Below are positions 8,976 through 17,803 of a DNA stretch of 64,000 bases, piece by piece. Positions within the stretch are counted from its first letter, which is position 1; each line of letters starts with the position of its first letter. Under the pieces are notes generated by a model, which did no database searches, was not told the DNA's origin, and was given only the letters and a program-made list of their open reading frames with translations. The stretch lies in contig DAOVIO010000005.1 of the NCBI GenBank assembly GCA_030673645.1, forward strand, positions 7,937-71,936, in the 5' to 3' direction. The DNA is from JAGLSB01 sp023135955 (GTDB lineage Bacteria; Bacteroidota; Bacteroidia; Bacteroidales; GCA-2748055). The translations under genes were made by a program, and so were the position numbers.

Positions 8976-9482
8976 CTAGAAAGGAAGATCGTCGCTTTCG
9001 GTGGAAGATTCTGTCAGATCACTTAGTGGGTCAGAATCAGATGAATTTTGAGTAGTTGTAGCCTGGTTTTCTGCAGATGAATTTGCTTGAGGGGCATCTG
9101 GTTTTTTTTGAACTTCAGTTTCAGTGTCTTTAGTATACTCAGTCGAATTACTGTCAGATTTTCTGCCAAGCATTTGTAAAACATCACCCACAATTTCAGT
9201 CATATAACGGGTAGTCCCATCCTTTTCATAAGTTCTGGTTCTAATCCTTCCTTCAATATACAGTTGAGATCCTTTTTTGACGTATTTTTCTGCAATCTCA
9301 GCCAAACCTCTCCATAATACAATATTGTGCCACTCAGTATTTGTGATCTTCTCCCCATTTTTATTTCGGTATACTTCTGATGTTGCTAATGAAAAATTTG
9401 TTACTGCAGCGCCACCTTCAAGATATCTTGTTTCAGGATCTCTCCCTACATTTCCAACTAAAATCACTTTATTTACTGACAT
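8976..9482 (-). CDS. ssb: Single-stranded DNA-binding protein
   Basis: 168 residues. The OB-fold begins MSVNKVILVGNVGRDPE and includes FSLATSE, TEWHNIVLW and the LYIEGRIRTR strand. A Gln/Ser/Asp/Thr-rich flexible linker follows, then the acidic tip ending ESDDLPF, which recruits partner repair and replication proteins. It coats single-stranded DNA during replication and repair. It is the first gene of the ssb-gldE-gldD group. Confidence 0.96.
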   Translation of the reverse strand: MSVNKVILVGNVGRDPETRYLEGGAAVTNFSLATSEVYRNKNGEKITNTEWHNIVLWRGLAEIAEKYVKKGSQLYIEGRIRTRTYEKDGTTRYMTEIVGDVLQMLGRKSDSNSTEYTKDTETEVQKKPDAPQANSSAENQATTTQNSSDSDPLSDLTESSTESDDLPF

Positions 9483-9754
9483 GATATATTAATTTAAGAT
9501 GTAAAGATAAGAAATCTGTATTGGAAATAATACAGACTTTAATATTTTTAAGTTACTATTAGAAATGAATCTCAGTTTAGTGATACAATCTTTCTAAAAT
9601 TCTCTGTGAAACCCCATTTTTATATGGATTCTGCATCTCTCCACAGGTCAACTTGCGGTAGTTAAAGATATACCCCAATTGTAAATAATTTACTATTAAC
9701 CATGTACTTGAATTAGGGAAATTTAAAAATAATTCAAAAATAATGGGTTAGTAT

Positions 9755-9785
9755 TTTATTAATCGGGATAAATCAATTATATTTG
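9755..9785 (+). promoter_or_regulatory. Bacteroidota promoter for the HU operon
   Basis: TATATTTG at 9778-9785 matches the -7 consensus TAnnTTTG. It lies 53 bases before the HU start. A TTTA at 9755-9758, 19 bases upstream, is a weak -33 partner. The rest of the 356-bp gap between ssb and HU is AT-rich with no visible gene; mutY, often found at this place in related genomes, is absent. Confidence 0.6.
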
Positions 9786-9838
9786 CAACTCAAAAGAAAA
9801 AATTAATTGTAATTCATTGATAATTAAAGTGTTTTAAA

Positions 9839-10123
9839 ATGACTAAAGCAGATATTGTAAACGAGATTTCCAAGAACACTGGAATCGAAAAAGTAACTGT
9901 TCAGAAAACTGTAGAAGCTTTCATGGAATCCATAAAAGATTCATTAAGTAAGAACAGAAATGTATACCTAAGAGGTTTTGGAAGCTTCATCATTAAGAAA
10001 AGAGCCCAAAAAACCGCTAGAAATATTTCCAAAAATACAACTATTATTATTCCTGAGCACTTTATTCCGTCATTTAAGCCTGCTAAAACTTTTGTTAGCA
10101 AGGTAAAGTCGAATGTAAAATAG
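9839..10123 (+). CDS. HU/IHF-family DNA-binding protein
   Basis: 94 residues, the normal size, beginning MTKADIVNEISKNTGIEK with the helical dimerisation part, then VYLRGFGSF and the beta-arm region RNISKNTTIIIPEHFIPSFKPAK that wraps the minor groove. It bends and compacts DNA in the nucleoid. It is probably expressed at a high level from the promoter at 9778. The next two genes (tiny basic protein and RNase G) follow on the same strand. Confidence 0.93.
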   Translation: MTKADIVNEISKNTGIEKVTVQKTVEAFMESIKDSLSKNRNVYLRGFGSFIIKKRAQKTARNISKNTTIIIPEHFIPSFKPAKTFVSKVKSNVK

Positions 10124-10139
10124 TTTAAAATAGAAAATT

Positions 10140-10232
10140 ATGCCAAGCGGTAAGAAGAGAAAAAGGCACAAGATGTCAACCCATAAGCGTAAAAAACGTT
10201 TAAGAAAAAACAGACATAAGAAGAGGAAATAA
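10140..10232 (+). CDS. Tiny very basic protein, possible bS22/mS38-like ribosomal protein
   Basis: A 30-residue ORF starting MPSGKKRKRHKMSTHKRKK with about two thirds Lys, Arg and His. A short Lys/Arg-rich peptide at this spot between HU and RNase G recurs in Bacteroidota as far as I recall. The pattern KRxKRHKMS-KR-K-LRKxR resembles the AURKAIP1/COX24 C-terminal motif of mycobacterial bS22 and mitochondrial mS38, which contact rRNA. That relation is an inference from the pattern. It lies 16 bases after the HU stop, and a strong hairpin follows 26 bases later. Confidence 0.75.
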   Translation: MPSGKKRKRHKMSTHKRKKRLRKNRHKKRK

Positions 10233-10258
10233 TTTTCTGTTTCTGAAATTCTTTATGT

Positions 10259-10290
10259 AAACCTAAAGGTCCATTCGGGTCTTTAGGTTT
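10259..10290 (+). terminator. Hairpin after the HU/small basic protein genes
   Basis: A perfect 10-bp stem, AAACCTAAAG (10259-10268) with CTTTAGGTTT (10281-10290), closes a 12-base loop. Only a weak T-rich tail follows (ATTGTGTTTT), so it may be a partial terminator or a processing/stability hairpin between the abundant HU transcript and rng. Confidence 0.65.
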
Positions 10291-10339
10291 ATTGTGTTTT
10301 ATGGTTTGTTCATAGTAACAAAGAAATAAAAATATTGAA

Positions 10340-11896
10340 GTGAGCAATGATTTGGTTATAGATGCGTCGCCGCGAGAGATTTCCATTGCCCTCCTGGAGA
10401 ACAAAAAGTTAATTGGACTTAATAAGGAAAAGACTGATATTCAGTTTTCCGTAGGGGATATTTATCTCGCGAAAGTCAAAAAGATAATGCCTGGGTTGAA
10501 TGCAGCCTTTGTTGATGTTGGATATGAGAAAGATGCGTTCTTACATTACCTTGACTTGGGCCCTCAATTCAATTCTCTTAATAAATATATGAATCTGGCA
10601 ATTTCTAGAAAAGGGAAATTAATTCCTTTTTCAAAGTTCAGACGTGAGGTTGATATAAACAAAGAAGGAAAAATAAATCAGATTGTTTCAACGGGTCAGC
10701 CAGTAATTGTACAGATTGCCAAAGAACCAATTTCAACTAAAGGTCCTAGATTAGGATCTGAAGTTTCTATTCCCGGTCGGAATATAGTTCTGATCCCTTT
10801 TGCAGATAAGATCTCCATTTCATCAAAAATTACTTCCCAGGAGGAAAAAGACAGATTGAGAAATCTGATTACTAGTATAAAGCCTAAAAATTATGGTGTA
10901 ATCATTCGGACTGCGGCAGAAGGAAAGAGGGTTGCGGAACTTGATTCAGAAATGAGAATGCTGGTAAATAAATGGGAAAGTTCATTTGAAAAAATTAAAG
11001 GCGGGAAAACTCCACGTTTAATGTTAGGGGAGCTGAATCGTGCTACTGCCATTCTTAGAGATGTGCTAAATGGTCAGTTCGACGGAATATCAGTTAATGA
11101 ACCAACTGTTTTTCACGAAATAAAGCAGTTTATTGAAGAGATTGCTCCTGAAAAAACTAAAATTGTTAAGCTTTACAAAGATGAGCAGCCAATATTTGAA
11201 AAATTCGGGATCGAAAAACAGATAAAATCTCTTTTTGGAAAAACCGTTTCATTCAAAAGTGGGGCTTATTTAATTATTGAGCATACAGAAGCACTTCATG
11301 TTATTGATGTTAACTCTGGAAATCGATCCAAATCTAATTCTACTCAGGAAACAAATGCACTTGAGGTAAACCTTGCAGCTGCAGATGAGATTGCGCGTCA
11401 ATTACGGCTCAGAGATATGGGAGGAATCATAGTTGTTGATTTTATTGATATGCATTCTAGTGAGCATAGACAGATGCTTTACGATAGGATGAAGGAAGGC
11501 ATGGCAAACGATAGAACAAAAAATCATATACTTCCCCTTAGTAAATTTGGGCTCATGCAAATTACCAGGCAAAGAGTCAGACCGGAAATGCACATTGAAA
11601 CAACGGAAGCTTGTCCATCCTGTCTTGGAACAGGAAAAGTTGAGTCTACAGTGCTTCATACAGAAATAATCGAACAGCAACTGAGTAAAATTCAGGAAAA
11701 ATATAAACTTAAGTTTGTTTCCTTACGAGTACATCCATTTATTGCTGCATATATCAATAAGGGATGGTTAAAATCTCTACAAAAAGAATGGTCTAAAAAA
11801 CTTGGACTAAAAATAAAGGTGAACGCAGCTGCTTCTGTTAATCTCCTCGATTTCAAAATATTTGATAAGAATGGAGATGAATTGGTAATCGATTAA
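10340..11896 (+). CDS. rng: Ribonuclease G (Rne/Rng family)
   Basis: 518 residues: an N-terminal S1-like domain (SVGDIYLAKVKKIMPGLNAAFVDVGY), then the RNase H-like and DNase I-like catalytic parts with LHVIDVNSGN and GGIIVVDFIDM, which hold the magnesium-binding Asp residues. A Zn-link type motif CPSCLGTGK follows. The protein lacks the long C-terminal scaffold of RNase E, so it is called RNase G. It cleaves single-stranded A/U-rich RNA in rRNA maturation and mRNA decay. It shares direction with HU and the tiny basic protein. Confidence 0.94.
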   Translation: MSNDLVIDASPREISIALLENKKLIGLNKEKTDIQFSVGDIYLAKVKKIMPGLNAAFVDVGYEKDAFLHYLDLGPQFNSLNKYMNLAISRKGKLIPFSKFRREVDINKEGKINQIVSTGQPVIVQIAKEPISTKGPRLGSEVSIPGRNIVLIPFADKISISSKITSQEEKDRLRNLITSIKPKNYGVIIRTAAEGKRVAELDSEMRMLVNKWESSFEKIKGGKTPRLMLGELNRATAILRDVLNGQFDGISVNEPTVFHEIKQFIEEIAPEKTKIVKLYKDEQPIFEKFGIEKQIKSLFGKTVSFKSGAYLIIEHTEALHVIDVNSGNRSKSNSTQETNALEVNLAAADEIARQLRLRDMGGIIVVDFIDMHSSEHRQMLYDRMKEGMANDRTKNHILPLSKFGLMQITRQRVRPEMHIETTEACPSCLGTGKVESTVLHTEIIEQQLSKIQEKYKLKFVSLRVHPFIAAYINKGWLKSLQKEWSKKLGLKIKVNAAASVNLLDFKIFDKNGDELVID

Positions 11897-11982
11897 TTAA
11901 GTACTTCAACTTAATCTGTAATAGCTATAACTTATTTAGTGAATTGAATATTATAAACCAGGATTTATAATAAATAACTAAT

Positions 11983-12016
11983 AAGATCAGAGAACTTTTT
12001 CTGATCTTTTTTGTAT
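11983..12016 (+). terminator. Rho-independent terminator after rng
   Basis: The stem AAGATCAG (11983-11990) pairs with CTGATCTT (12001-12008) over a 10-base loop and runs into a T tract. It separates rng from dsbD. Confidence 0.85.
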
Positions 12017-12059
12017 TATATACATTGTCGTTAATTATCTATAGATGTAAATATTTAGT

Positions 12060-12067
12060 TATATTTG
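12060..12067 (+). promoter_or_regulatory. -7 promoter box for dsbD
   Basis: TATATTTG matches TAnnTTTG and lies 33 bases before the dsbD start. No convincing -33 element was seen at the right distance. Confidence 0.6.
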
Positions 12068-12100
12068 CAGCAAAATTTAAAGAAAGAAATCAAATAGAAA

Positions 12101-14194
12101 ATGAAAAAATATTATGCACTAATAGTTTTTATCGCAGCAAATTATTTTAGCTTAAATGCTCAATTTCCTATGGCAGATATGGATCCGGTTTCATGGTCAT
12201 TTACGAAAACTGATCTGGGAGATGGCTTGTATGAACTAAATATATCAGCGAAAATTGAAGATCCATGGCATATGTATGCAAAAGATCAATTACAGGCAGG
12301 CCCTATCCCGACTTCAATAATCTTCGAGGAAAATGAAAATGTCGGGTTTGTTGGTCAGCTAACCGAATTGGTGCCGGCTAAAATTAAGTTTGATGAAGGC
12401 TTCCAGTTTGATGTTGGGACTTATTATGAATTAGCAGAATTTTCCATTAAAGCAAAAGTTAATAGTGCTGAGGAAATAAGACTGAAGGGGAATATTGAAT
12501 ATCAGTGTTGTGACGATGAAGTCTGTTTACCTCCTTTCTCCAAAGAGTTTTCATTTCGATTAAAAGGAATTGCAATTGAAAGTATTAGTGAAAAGACTCA
12601 AGTTCAGAGTGAATTAGTTGAAGTTGAAAAAATAGTTGTAGAAGAGCAAAATGAATTAGTAGAACAGGATGAATCTCAAACACAAACTTCAGAAGTTTTG
12701 TCAAAGGAACAAAATGAGACTAATGTAATTTTGGACGATGGAAGAGAAAAGAAATCAGACCGCTCACTAATTGGATTTTTCCTGATAACTTTTATTCTTG
12801 GATTGGCAGCAATACTTACACCATGTGTTTATCCAATGATTCCGATGACGATTTCCTTTTTTATGAGAGGAGAACAGAAAAAGAGTAAAGTCGTAATGAA
12901 GGGATTGGTTTTTGGTTTTTCCATGATATTAGTATATACCGGACTAGGTGTTCTTGTAGCACTTACAGGTATGGATGCGAATTTCGGTAATGTGATAAGT
13001 ACTCATTGGATTCCTAACATTATCTTTTTTGTATTGTTTATGATATTTGCTGCGTCATTCCTCGGTATGTTTGAAATAATAATGCCATCAGGCCTCGTTA
13101 ATAAAGTAGATAAGCAGGCTGAAAGGGGAGGCCTGATCGGACCTTTTTTTATGGGAATAACTACTGTTCTGGTTTCATTTTCATGTACAGGTCCTATTGT
13201 AGGCTCGCTACTTACTGAAGCTGCTGGTGGCGATGCAATGAAGCCAATTTTGGGAATGTTCTTCTTTTCATTAGCATTTGCCTTGCCTTTTACTTTGCTT
13301 GCAATTTTTCCTTCTATGTTGAAGGGCCTTCCAAAATCCGGAGGTTGGATGAATACTGTAAAAGCGGTACTGGGTTTCATGATGCTTGCCTTTGGTATGA
13401 AATTCCTCAGCTCTATGGATCAATCATACCACCTTGGAATATTTACAAGGGAGATATATTTAGCCATATGGTTTGTTATAGCTGTAATTATGGGTTTCTA
13501 CCTTTTGGGAAAGATAAAGTTCGCACATGATAGTGATCTGCCTTATATTTCAGTTCCGCGATTGCTTTTTGCCATGGCTTCTTTTGTATTTGCTATTTAT
13601 GTTTTCACCGGGATCTTCGGTAATGATCTGAAATCAATTTCATCAATGATTCCTCCAAAATCATCACAGAATTTTACAATAGGTAGTAATGAAGGGAATT
13701 CCACAGATGCTGTTACGGAACAGTCTGCAACATATGCAGGTCCGGGACGTTTCGATGATCTATTTCATTTACCTTATGGATTGAAAGGTTACTTTTATTA
13801 TGAAGATGGAATAGCAGCTGCAAAGAAATTAAATAAGCCTGTTTTTCTAGATTTCACAGGACATTCATGCAGTAATTGTAAACAAATGGAGAGTCAGGTA
13901 TGGTCAGATCCACGGGTTTTACAAAGACTCAGGGAAGAATACGTAGTGATATCATTATATACTGACGATAAAACCAAATTACCCGAAGAGGAATGGATTA
14001 CAACTCAGGAAGGTAAAGTTCTTAAGACAATTGGTGAGATGAATGTCTTTTTGGAACTTCAAAAATTTAAGACATTTGCTACTCCCTGGTATGTATTAAT
14101 GGATGCAGATGAAAATCTGTTGACAGAACCTATTGGGAAAGAATTAAATATTGAGAAATATCTTGCCTTCCTTAATGAAGGTTTAGAAAAATAA
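12101..14194 (+). CDS. dsbD: Thiol:disulfide interchange protein DsbD
   Basis: 697 residues in the normal three-part order. After a signal peptide (ending LNAQ) comes the periplasmic alpha domain with cysteines in YQCCDDEVCLPP. An acidic, Gln-rich linker leads to an eight-helix membrane domain (about residues 225-510) with conserved cysteines in LTPCVYPMIP and SFSCTGPIVG. The C-terminal thioredoxin-like gamma domain carries C590-x-x-C593 in GHSCSNCK. It passes electrons from cytoplasmic thioredoxin to the periplasm to reduce disulfides and support cytochrome maturation. It stands alone with its own promoter. Confidence 0.94.
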   Translation: MKKYYALIVFIAANYFSLNAQFPMADMDPVSWSFTKTDLGDGLYELNISAKIEDPWHMYAKDQLQAGPIPTSIIFEENENVGFVGQLTELVPAKIKFDEGFQFDVGTYYELAEFSIKAKVNSAEEIRLKGNIEYQCCDDEVCLPPFSKEFSFRLKGIAIESISEKTQVQSELVEVEKIVVEEQNELVEQDESQTQTSEVLSKEQNETNVILDDGREKKSDRSLIGFFLITFILGLAAILTPCVYPMIPMTISFFMRGEQKKSKVVMKGLVFGFSMILVYTGLGVLVALTGMDANFGNVISTHWIPNIIFFVLFMIFAASFLGMFEIIMPSGLVNKVDKQAERGGLIGPFFMGITTVLVSFSCTGPIVGSLLTEAAGGDAMKPILGMFFFSLAFALPFTLLAIFPSMLKGLPKSGGWMNTVKAVLGFMMLAFGMKFLSSMDQSYHLGIFTREIYLAIWFVIAVIMGFYLLGKIKFAHDSDLPYISVPRLLFAMASFVFAIYVFTGIFGNDLKSISSMIPPKSSQNFTIGSNEGNSTDAVTEQSATYAGPGRFDDLFHLPYGLKGYFYYEDGIAAAKKLNKPVFLDFTGHSCSNCKQMESQVWSDPRVLQRLREEYVVISLYTDDKTKLPEEEWITTQEGKVLKTIGEMNVFLELQKFKTFATPWYVLMDADENLLTEPIGKELNIEKYLAFLNEGLEK

Positions 14195-14200
14195 TTATTG

Positions 14201-14226
14201 TAGGGACGAGGCATGCCGCGTCCCTA
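14201..14226. repeat. REP-like palindrome after dsbD
   Basis: A 26-base near-perfect palindrome: TAGGGACG ... CGTCCCTA around GGCATGCC, with one mismatched pair. It lies between convergent genes and has no T tract. It resembles the GGGAC-GGCATGCC-GTCCC palindromes scattered in many bacterial genomes, but it could also limit read-through. Confidence 0.7.
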
Positions 14227-14242
14227 TAACAATTTTCAATAA

Positions 14243-14887
14243 TTAAAATTTACCGAATTTGAACGTCATTCCGCCGCTTATTCCATTTAGTGCAGATGTG
14301 GATGTATTTATTAGGTTTATATCTGAAGTAATGCGGTAACTTATTCCAAAGGCTAAACGGAAAAACTTAAGCACATTTAATTCAAGATCTATACCGGGTT
14401 CGAATATTAAATAGTTATTGTAATCTTCAATCCAGGACTCCTGGTTTCCCCAGGGGTCACTTGTCCACTGAGTTTGAGTATAGGCAATTCCACCTACACC
14501 TGCCACAACGGGAAAAGACAGGTGAACTGGAAATCTACCCAAAAGAATAGGCTCAATTAGAATTCCACCGTAACCACCGGTTAAATTTACATCTGAATCC
14601 AAACTTGAATTATATGCAAAGGCATTCATAAATCCTGACCCTGCAAATCCTATTGCAAGTCCATGTCCTATAATCCATGCACCTCTTGCACTGGTCATAA
14701 CAGCATCTTTGTTATCTATTAATGAATATCCTACACCAAATCCGCCATATCCACCACTATTAATTTTGTTACGCCCAAATAAGGTGTTTATTTCAGATTT
14801 CTGTTGTCTTTTACTATTATCCTCTTCCTGTCCAAATAAACATAAGGCGAATGAGAATATAATAATTATGCTTAGTAATTTTTTCAT
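14243..14887 (-). CDS. Predicted outer-membrane protein of unknown function
   Basis: 214 residues with signal peptide MKKLLSIIIIFSFALCLFGQ, Gly-rich strands (GGYGGFGVGYSL) and a strand-like C-terminus ending GGMTFKFGKF, as in small outer-membrane barrels. No named family was recognised. It is the last gene of the sigma/anti-sigma/adhesin run on this strand and may belong to that regulon. Confidence 0.7.
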   Translation of the reverse strand: MKKLLSIIIIFSFALCLFGQEEDNSKRQQKSEINTLFGRNKINSGGYGGFGVGYSLIDNKDAVMTSARGAWIIGHGLAIGFAGSGFMNAFAYNSSLDSDVNLTGGYGGILIEPILLGRFPVHLSFPVVAGVGGIAYTQTQWTSDPWGNQESWIEDYNNYLIFEPGIDLELNVLKFFRLAFGISYRITSDINLINTSTSALNGISGGMTFKFGKF

Positions 14888-14906
14888 TTTAATAAATTGT
14901 TGGTTT

Positions 14907-15410
14907 TTAAAAACGATACTTTATTGTAAATGAAGTATCCCAAATACTCATATTAAAGAACTGATAAACAGATAGCTCAAAGAAAGGCTTATAATCGATA
15001 CCGAAAATCAAAGGATAACTATTGAGATGATATTCTATTGCTGCGTATGCATCTATTCCAATTACTGGTGAGAAAATCTTTTGAGAGTAATAATTTTCAT
15101 ATCCAAGACTTGAATATTTGTCTGTAAAAAAGAATCCTGCATGCCCCCCCATCCCATATAGAAAATGAAAATTATAACCAATATCAATAATACTTTCTTG
15201 TTCGTGAAGTTGACGCAGAAGAGTAACTTGCATACCTGATTTTCTGAAACTTAAGATACTCTCATAAGATAGATATTCATTTATGTAATGTCTGTATGTA
15301 AACCCAGAAGTTTGTCCGCCACGTAAGCCTCCCTCCCTTAATATATTCTGACCGAGGACCGAAGATGTAAGTAGAAAGCTTAATATTATAATTGAGAAGA
15401 GATTTTTCAT
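14907..15410 (-). CDS. Predicted small outer-membrane beta-barrel protein
   Basis: 167 residues from ATG 15410, which begins a signal peptide (MKNLFSIIILSFLLTSSVLGQ). The frame is open further upstream, but that would overlap the previous gene by about 80 bases, so the internal start is preferred. The protein has alternating strands and ends TSFTIKYRF with a C-terminal Phe, typical of barrels. It lies 10 bases downstream of the head-GIN lipoprotein gene, with which it is probably cotranscribed. Confidence 0.7.
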   Translation of the reverse strand: MKNLFSIIILSFLLTSSVLGQNILREGGLRGGQTSGFTYRHYINEYLSYESILSFRKSGMQVTLLRQLHEQESIIDIGYNFHFLYGMGGHAGFFFTDKYSSLGYENYYSQKIFSPVIGIDAYAAIEYHLNSYPLIFGIDYKPFFELSVYQFFNMSIWDTSFTIKYRF

Positions 15411-15420
15411 ATCTTGGATT

Positions 15421-16152
15421 TTAATTGTATTCACGAATATTTCCAGAACCGGTAATATCTCCGATAATCTCGGGACTACCCTTATAGTAGAGATTACCAC
15501 TTCCCGATATACTATAATCGAGTAAGTTTGTTACTGTAGTGTATATATTTCCAGAACCGGGAATGCTAGCATAGCATTTCTCTGTTATAAGATCAATTCC
15601 TTTTATTAACCCGGAACCTGAGAGAGTGTATTCACTAATAGTTGCATAGCCACCAACCTCTATTTCACCCGAGCCAGGCAGGCTTGCAATTAAATAATTA
15701 ACATCCAGACCCAAACAGGATATTTTCCCTGAACCTGGGAGTACAACTTCAAAATCTTCCCCTACTACATTGTCACAGTAAATTACTCCGCTACCACTAA
15801 GTTTTAGTTTCTCAATATTTATGGCATCTACATAAATAATAATAGCTTCTCTTGACCGGATACAACGTGCACTTTTTGTTTCAAGTACAAGAGTATTCCC
15901 TTGAATACTTGTTTCAATATAAGGGAGTAGGTTTTCATCCGTTTCAATCCATATTCCGGTTTGGCTGGAGAGTTTAACTTCCACAACAAAACTACCTGAT
16001 GAAACAATTTCTTCAAAATCACCTATAGATCTCTCTTCAGATACAATTCTTCCATTGCCTTCTACGCATCCCCATGAAATATCTACGCAGGAGCCTAAAA
16101 ATGTGAAAAGGAATAAGATTATAAATGGGGTTATTTTATTTCTTTTTTTCAT
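15421..16152 (-). CDS. Head-GIN (DUF2807) lipoprotein, putative adhesin
   Basis: 243 residues with a lipobox-like FLGSC (Cys22). The domain contains many SGSG or PGSG turns (LKLSGSG, VLPGSG, SLPGSG, TLSGSG, SIPGSG, SISGSG, TGSG), one per repeat of a right-handed beta-helix, the hallmark of DUF2807/head-GIN proteins. The N-terminal GNGRIVSEERSIGDFEEI is also typical. The role is unknown; surface or periplasmic adhesion is usually suggested. It is in an operon with an ECF sigma, its probable anti-sigma and a DUF4097-like protein. Confidence 0.85.
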   Translation of the reverse strand: MKKRNKITPFIILFLFTFLGSCVDISWGCVEGNGRIVSEERSIGDFEEIVSSGSFVVEVKLSSQTGIWIETDENLLPYIETSIQGNTLVLETKSARCIRSREAIIIYVDAINIEKLKLSGSGVIYCDNVVGEDFEVVLPGSGKISCLGLDVNYLIASLPGSGEIEVGGYATISEYTLSGSGLIKGIDLITEKCYASIPGSGNIYTTVTNLLDYSISGSGNLYYKGSPEIIGDITGSGNIREYN

Positions 16153-16170
16153 AATTATAATTTCTGATTT

Positions 16171-17271
16171 TTATCTTGCAATTATATTAATAAAACATTT
16201 CTCAAGTGCCTGAACTTTAATAGTTGGCAAGTTTTCTCCCTCAGCAGTAGAAAAGAAGGAATGTAATTGTTCATCAGACCGGTTTACTGTAGTAAGGCCC
16301 GTTTCAGCTTCATCACCGGGGAAACTGATAAAGGCATCATCTTTATAGTAAATGTCTGCCTGATAAAGTGCATCTTTATCGATATAAAGATTCAGATCTG
16401 CATAATCTGAAACCAAGTCAATTTTGCAAAAATTAACAGGCAGGTGGTCAAGGATAAGATCACCAAATTTTAAATTCAAATCCAGGCTACAAATTATCTT
16501 TTCAATCCAGATTTGAGAGAAATCCGTTCTGCCTTGCATATTATAAACATCTGAAAGGAAATATTTATCTCTTCTGCTGTTGATTTTCAGCAGGTCCACT
16601 TCATCAATATGAATTGAGGAAGACTTGCTGATAGTTTGCAATTTCTCTGCTTGTTTTAGGTTCAAATCAGAGTATGAGAGAGAAATTACGGCATCGGTCA
16701 GATGATTAATAATTGCATTCCCAAAATTCAATTCGATATTTGATTCACCACTAATACTATTTATTTTCATATCCCCGTTCGAAAGATTTATATCTATTTC
16801 ACCCCTTAAGTCATCGATGTATATATCCCCAAATTTATTAATGATAGACAGATTGACAGATTCAGGACAATAGATATTATAATTTACTTCAATTGTATTT
16901 TTTCCTGGGATAAGAGTTTCGGAGAGACTTCTTAACTCTGCAAATATCTGATTTCCGTTTCCTCCAAAATTGCTAATAGCTGTTACATAATATTTTGAAG
17001 ATGTGAAATCAAAACGAATATTATTTTTTAATTTTTTTAATTTTTCCTTGCTATTTGAATTGACTTTTAGATCGATAACGAATTTTACGGAATCTTTTTT
17101 CCATGTCAGCACATGTACTTTTCCATATTTATTATTTACTTCAATTGTAGTCTGAGCATTTACAGGGAATGTTTTTTCAGTAATTTCTCTGTCTGAGAAA
17201 TCCTGAGACTTTAATATCCCCGGAATGAACGCTAGCAGTATTACACTAAATATTATATTTTTCATTTTCAT
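16171..17271 (-). CDS. DUF4097-like beta-helical exported protein
   Basis: 366 residues with signal peptide (MKMKNIIFSVILLAFIPGI). The mature part begins TFPVNAQTTIEVNNKYGKV, then short beta repeats such as INKFGDIYIDDLRGEIDINLSNGDM, like DUF4097 adhesin-type proteins. The C-terminal part ends EKCFINIIAR. It overlaps the preceding anti-sigma gene by 26 bases in another frame, so translation is probably coupled. Function is unknown; it may be sensed or controlled with the sigma/anti-sigma pair. Confidence 0.75.
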   Translation of the reverse strand: MKMKNIIFSVILLAFIPGILKSQDFSDREITEKTFPVNAQTTIEVNNKYGKVHVLTWKKDSVKFVIDLKVNSNSKEKLKKLKNNIRFDFTSSKYYVTAISNFGGNGNQIFAELRSLSETLIPGKNTIEVNYNIYCPESVNLSIINKFGDIYIDDLRGEIDINLSNGDMKINSISGESNIELNFGNAIINHLTDAVISLSYSDLNLKQAEKLQTISKSSSIHIDEVDLLKINSRRDKYFLSDVYNMQGRTDFSQIWIEKIICSLDLNLKFGDLILDHLPVNFCKIDLVSDYADLNLYIDKDALYQADIYYKDDAFISFPGDEAETGLTTVNRSDEQLHSFFSTAEGENLPTIKVQALEKCFINIIAR

Positions 17272-17803
17272 CTTGTATTTTATCTGGTGAGATATCCGTA
17301 AGCATATCCTCGAGAATTTTAATTTTCAGACGATAATTCTGAATCATTGCCTCAATAACCTGATCATTTGCAATATTATCTTTTAAATCATCCTTTAGTG
17401 AGGAATAAATACTATCTAATTCAGAAAAATCCAGATGAACCTCAGCCTCAAGCCCTGGAAACTTAGTAAGAAAAGGCTGCAGCTCATCCATTTTCAGATT
17501 CACTAGATTATTATAATAAAATTCCGTTTCTTGCAGTTCAGGGATTAGTTTGTAGATATCATTATCCCTGGTATTTGCGATATTATTCTCTCTAATATCC
17601 ATAAACTCATGAAAGGCATACGAAGCAGTGAAAATTAGTATTGCAGCCGCAACACGATAGAGTGCTCTAATGATCTTGCGACTTTTTATTGGTCGCAATT
17701 TATTGTCAGACTTGAGTTTGCCCCAGACCTTCTTTTCTGGAATGAAAAGGTCAAATTCAGCCCTGTTTTCTTTTATAAACTCTTCTAATTTATCTTTCGT
17801 CAT
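17246..17803 (-). CDS. Single-pass membrane protein, probable anti-sigma factor
   Basis: 185 residues with a cytoplasmic N-terminus (EFDLFIPEKKVWGKLK), one membrane helix near residues 45-65 (RVAAAILIFTASYAFHEF) and a helical periplasmic part. The gene start overlaps the ECF sigma stop by four bases (17800-17803), the usual arrangement of sigma and anti-sigma. No zinc-type HxxxCxxC motif is present. The role is inferred from position and topology. Confidence 0.72.
   Translation of the reverse strand: MTKDKLEEFIKENRAEFDLFIPEKKVWGKLKSDNKLRPIKSRKIIRALYRVAAAILIFTASYAFHEFMDIRENNIANTRDNDIYKLIPELQETEFYYNNLVNLKMDELQPFLTKFPGLEAEVHLDFSELDSIYSSLKDDLKDNIANDQVIEAMIQNYRLKIKILEDMLTDISPDKIQDENEKYNI

Noticed and set aside
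14201..14226. Classical terminator after dsbD
   Set aside because: The palindrome has no T tract on either strand, so it is listed as a REP-like repeat.
15411..15500. N-terminal extension of the 167-residue barrel gene
   Set aside because: It overlaps the head-GIN gene antiparallel in frame and precedes a normal signal peptide that starts at 15410.
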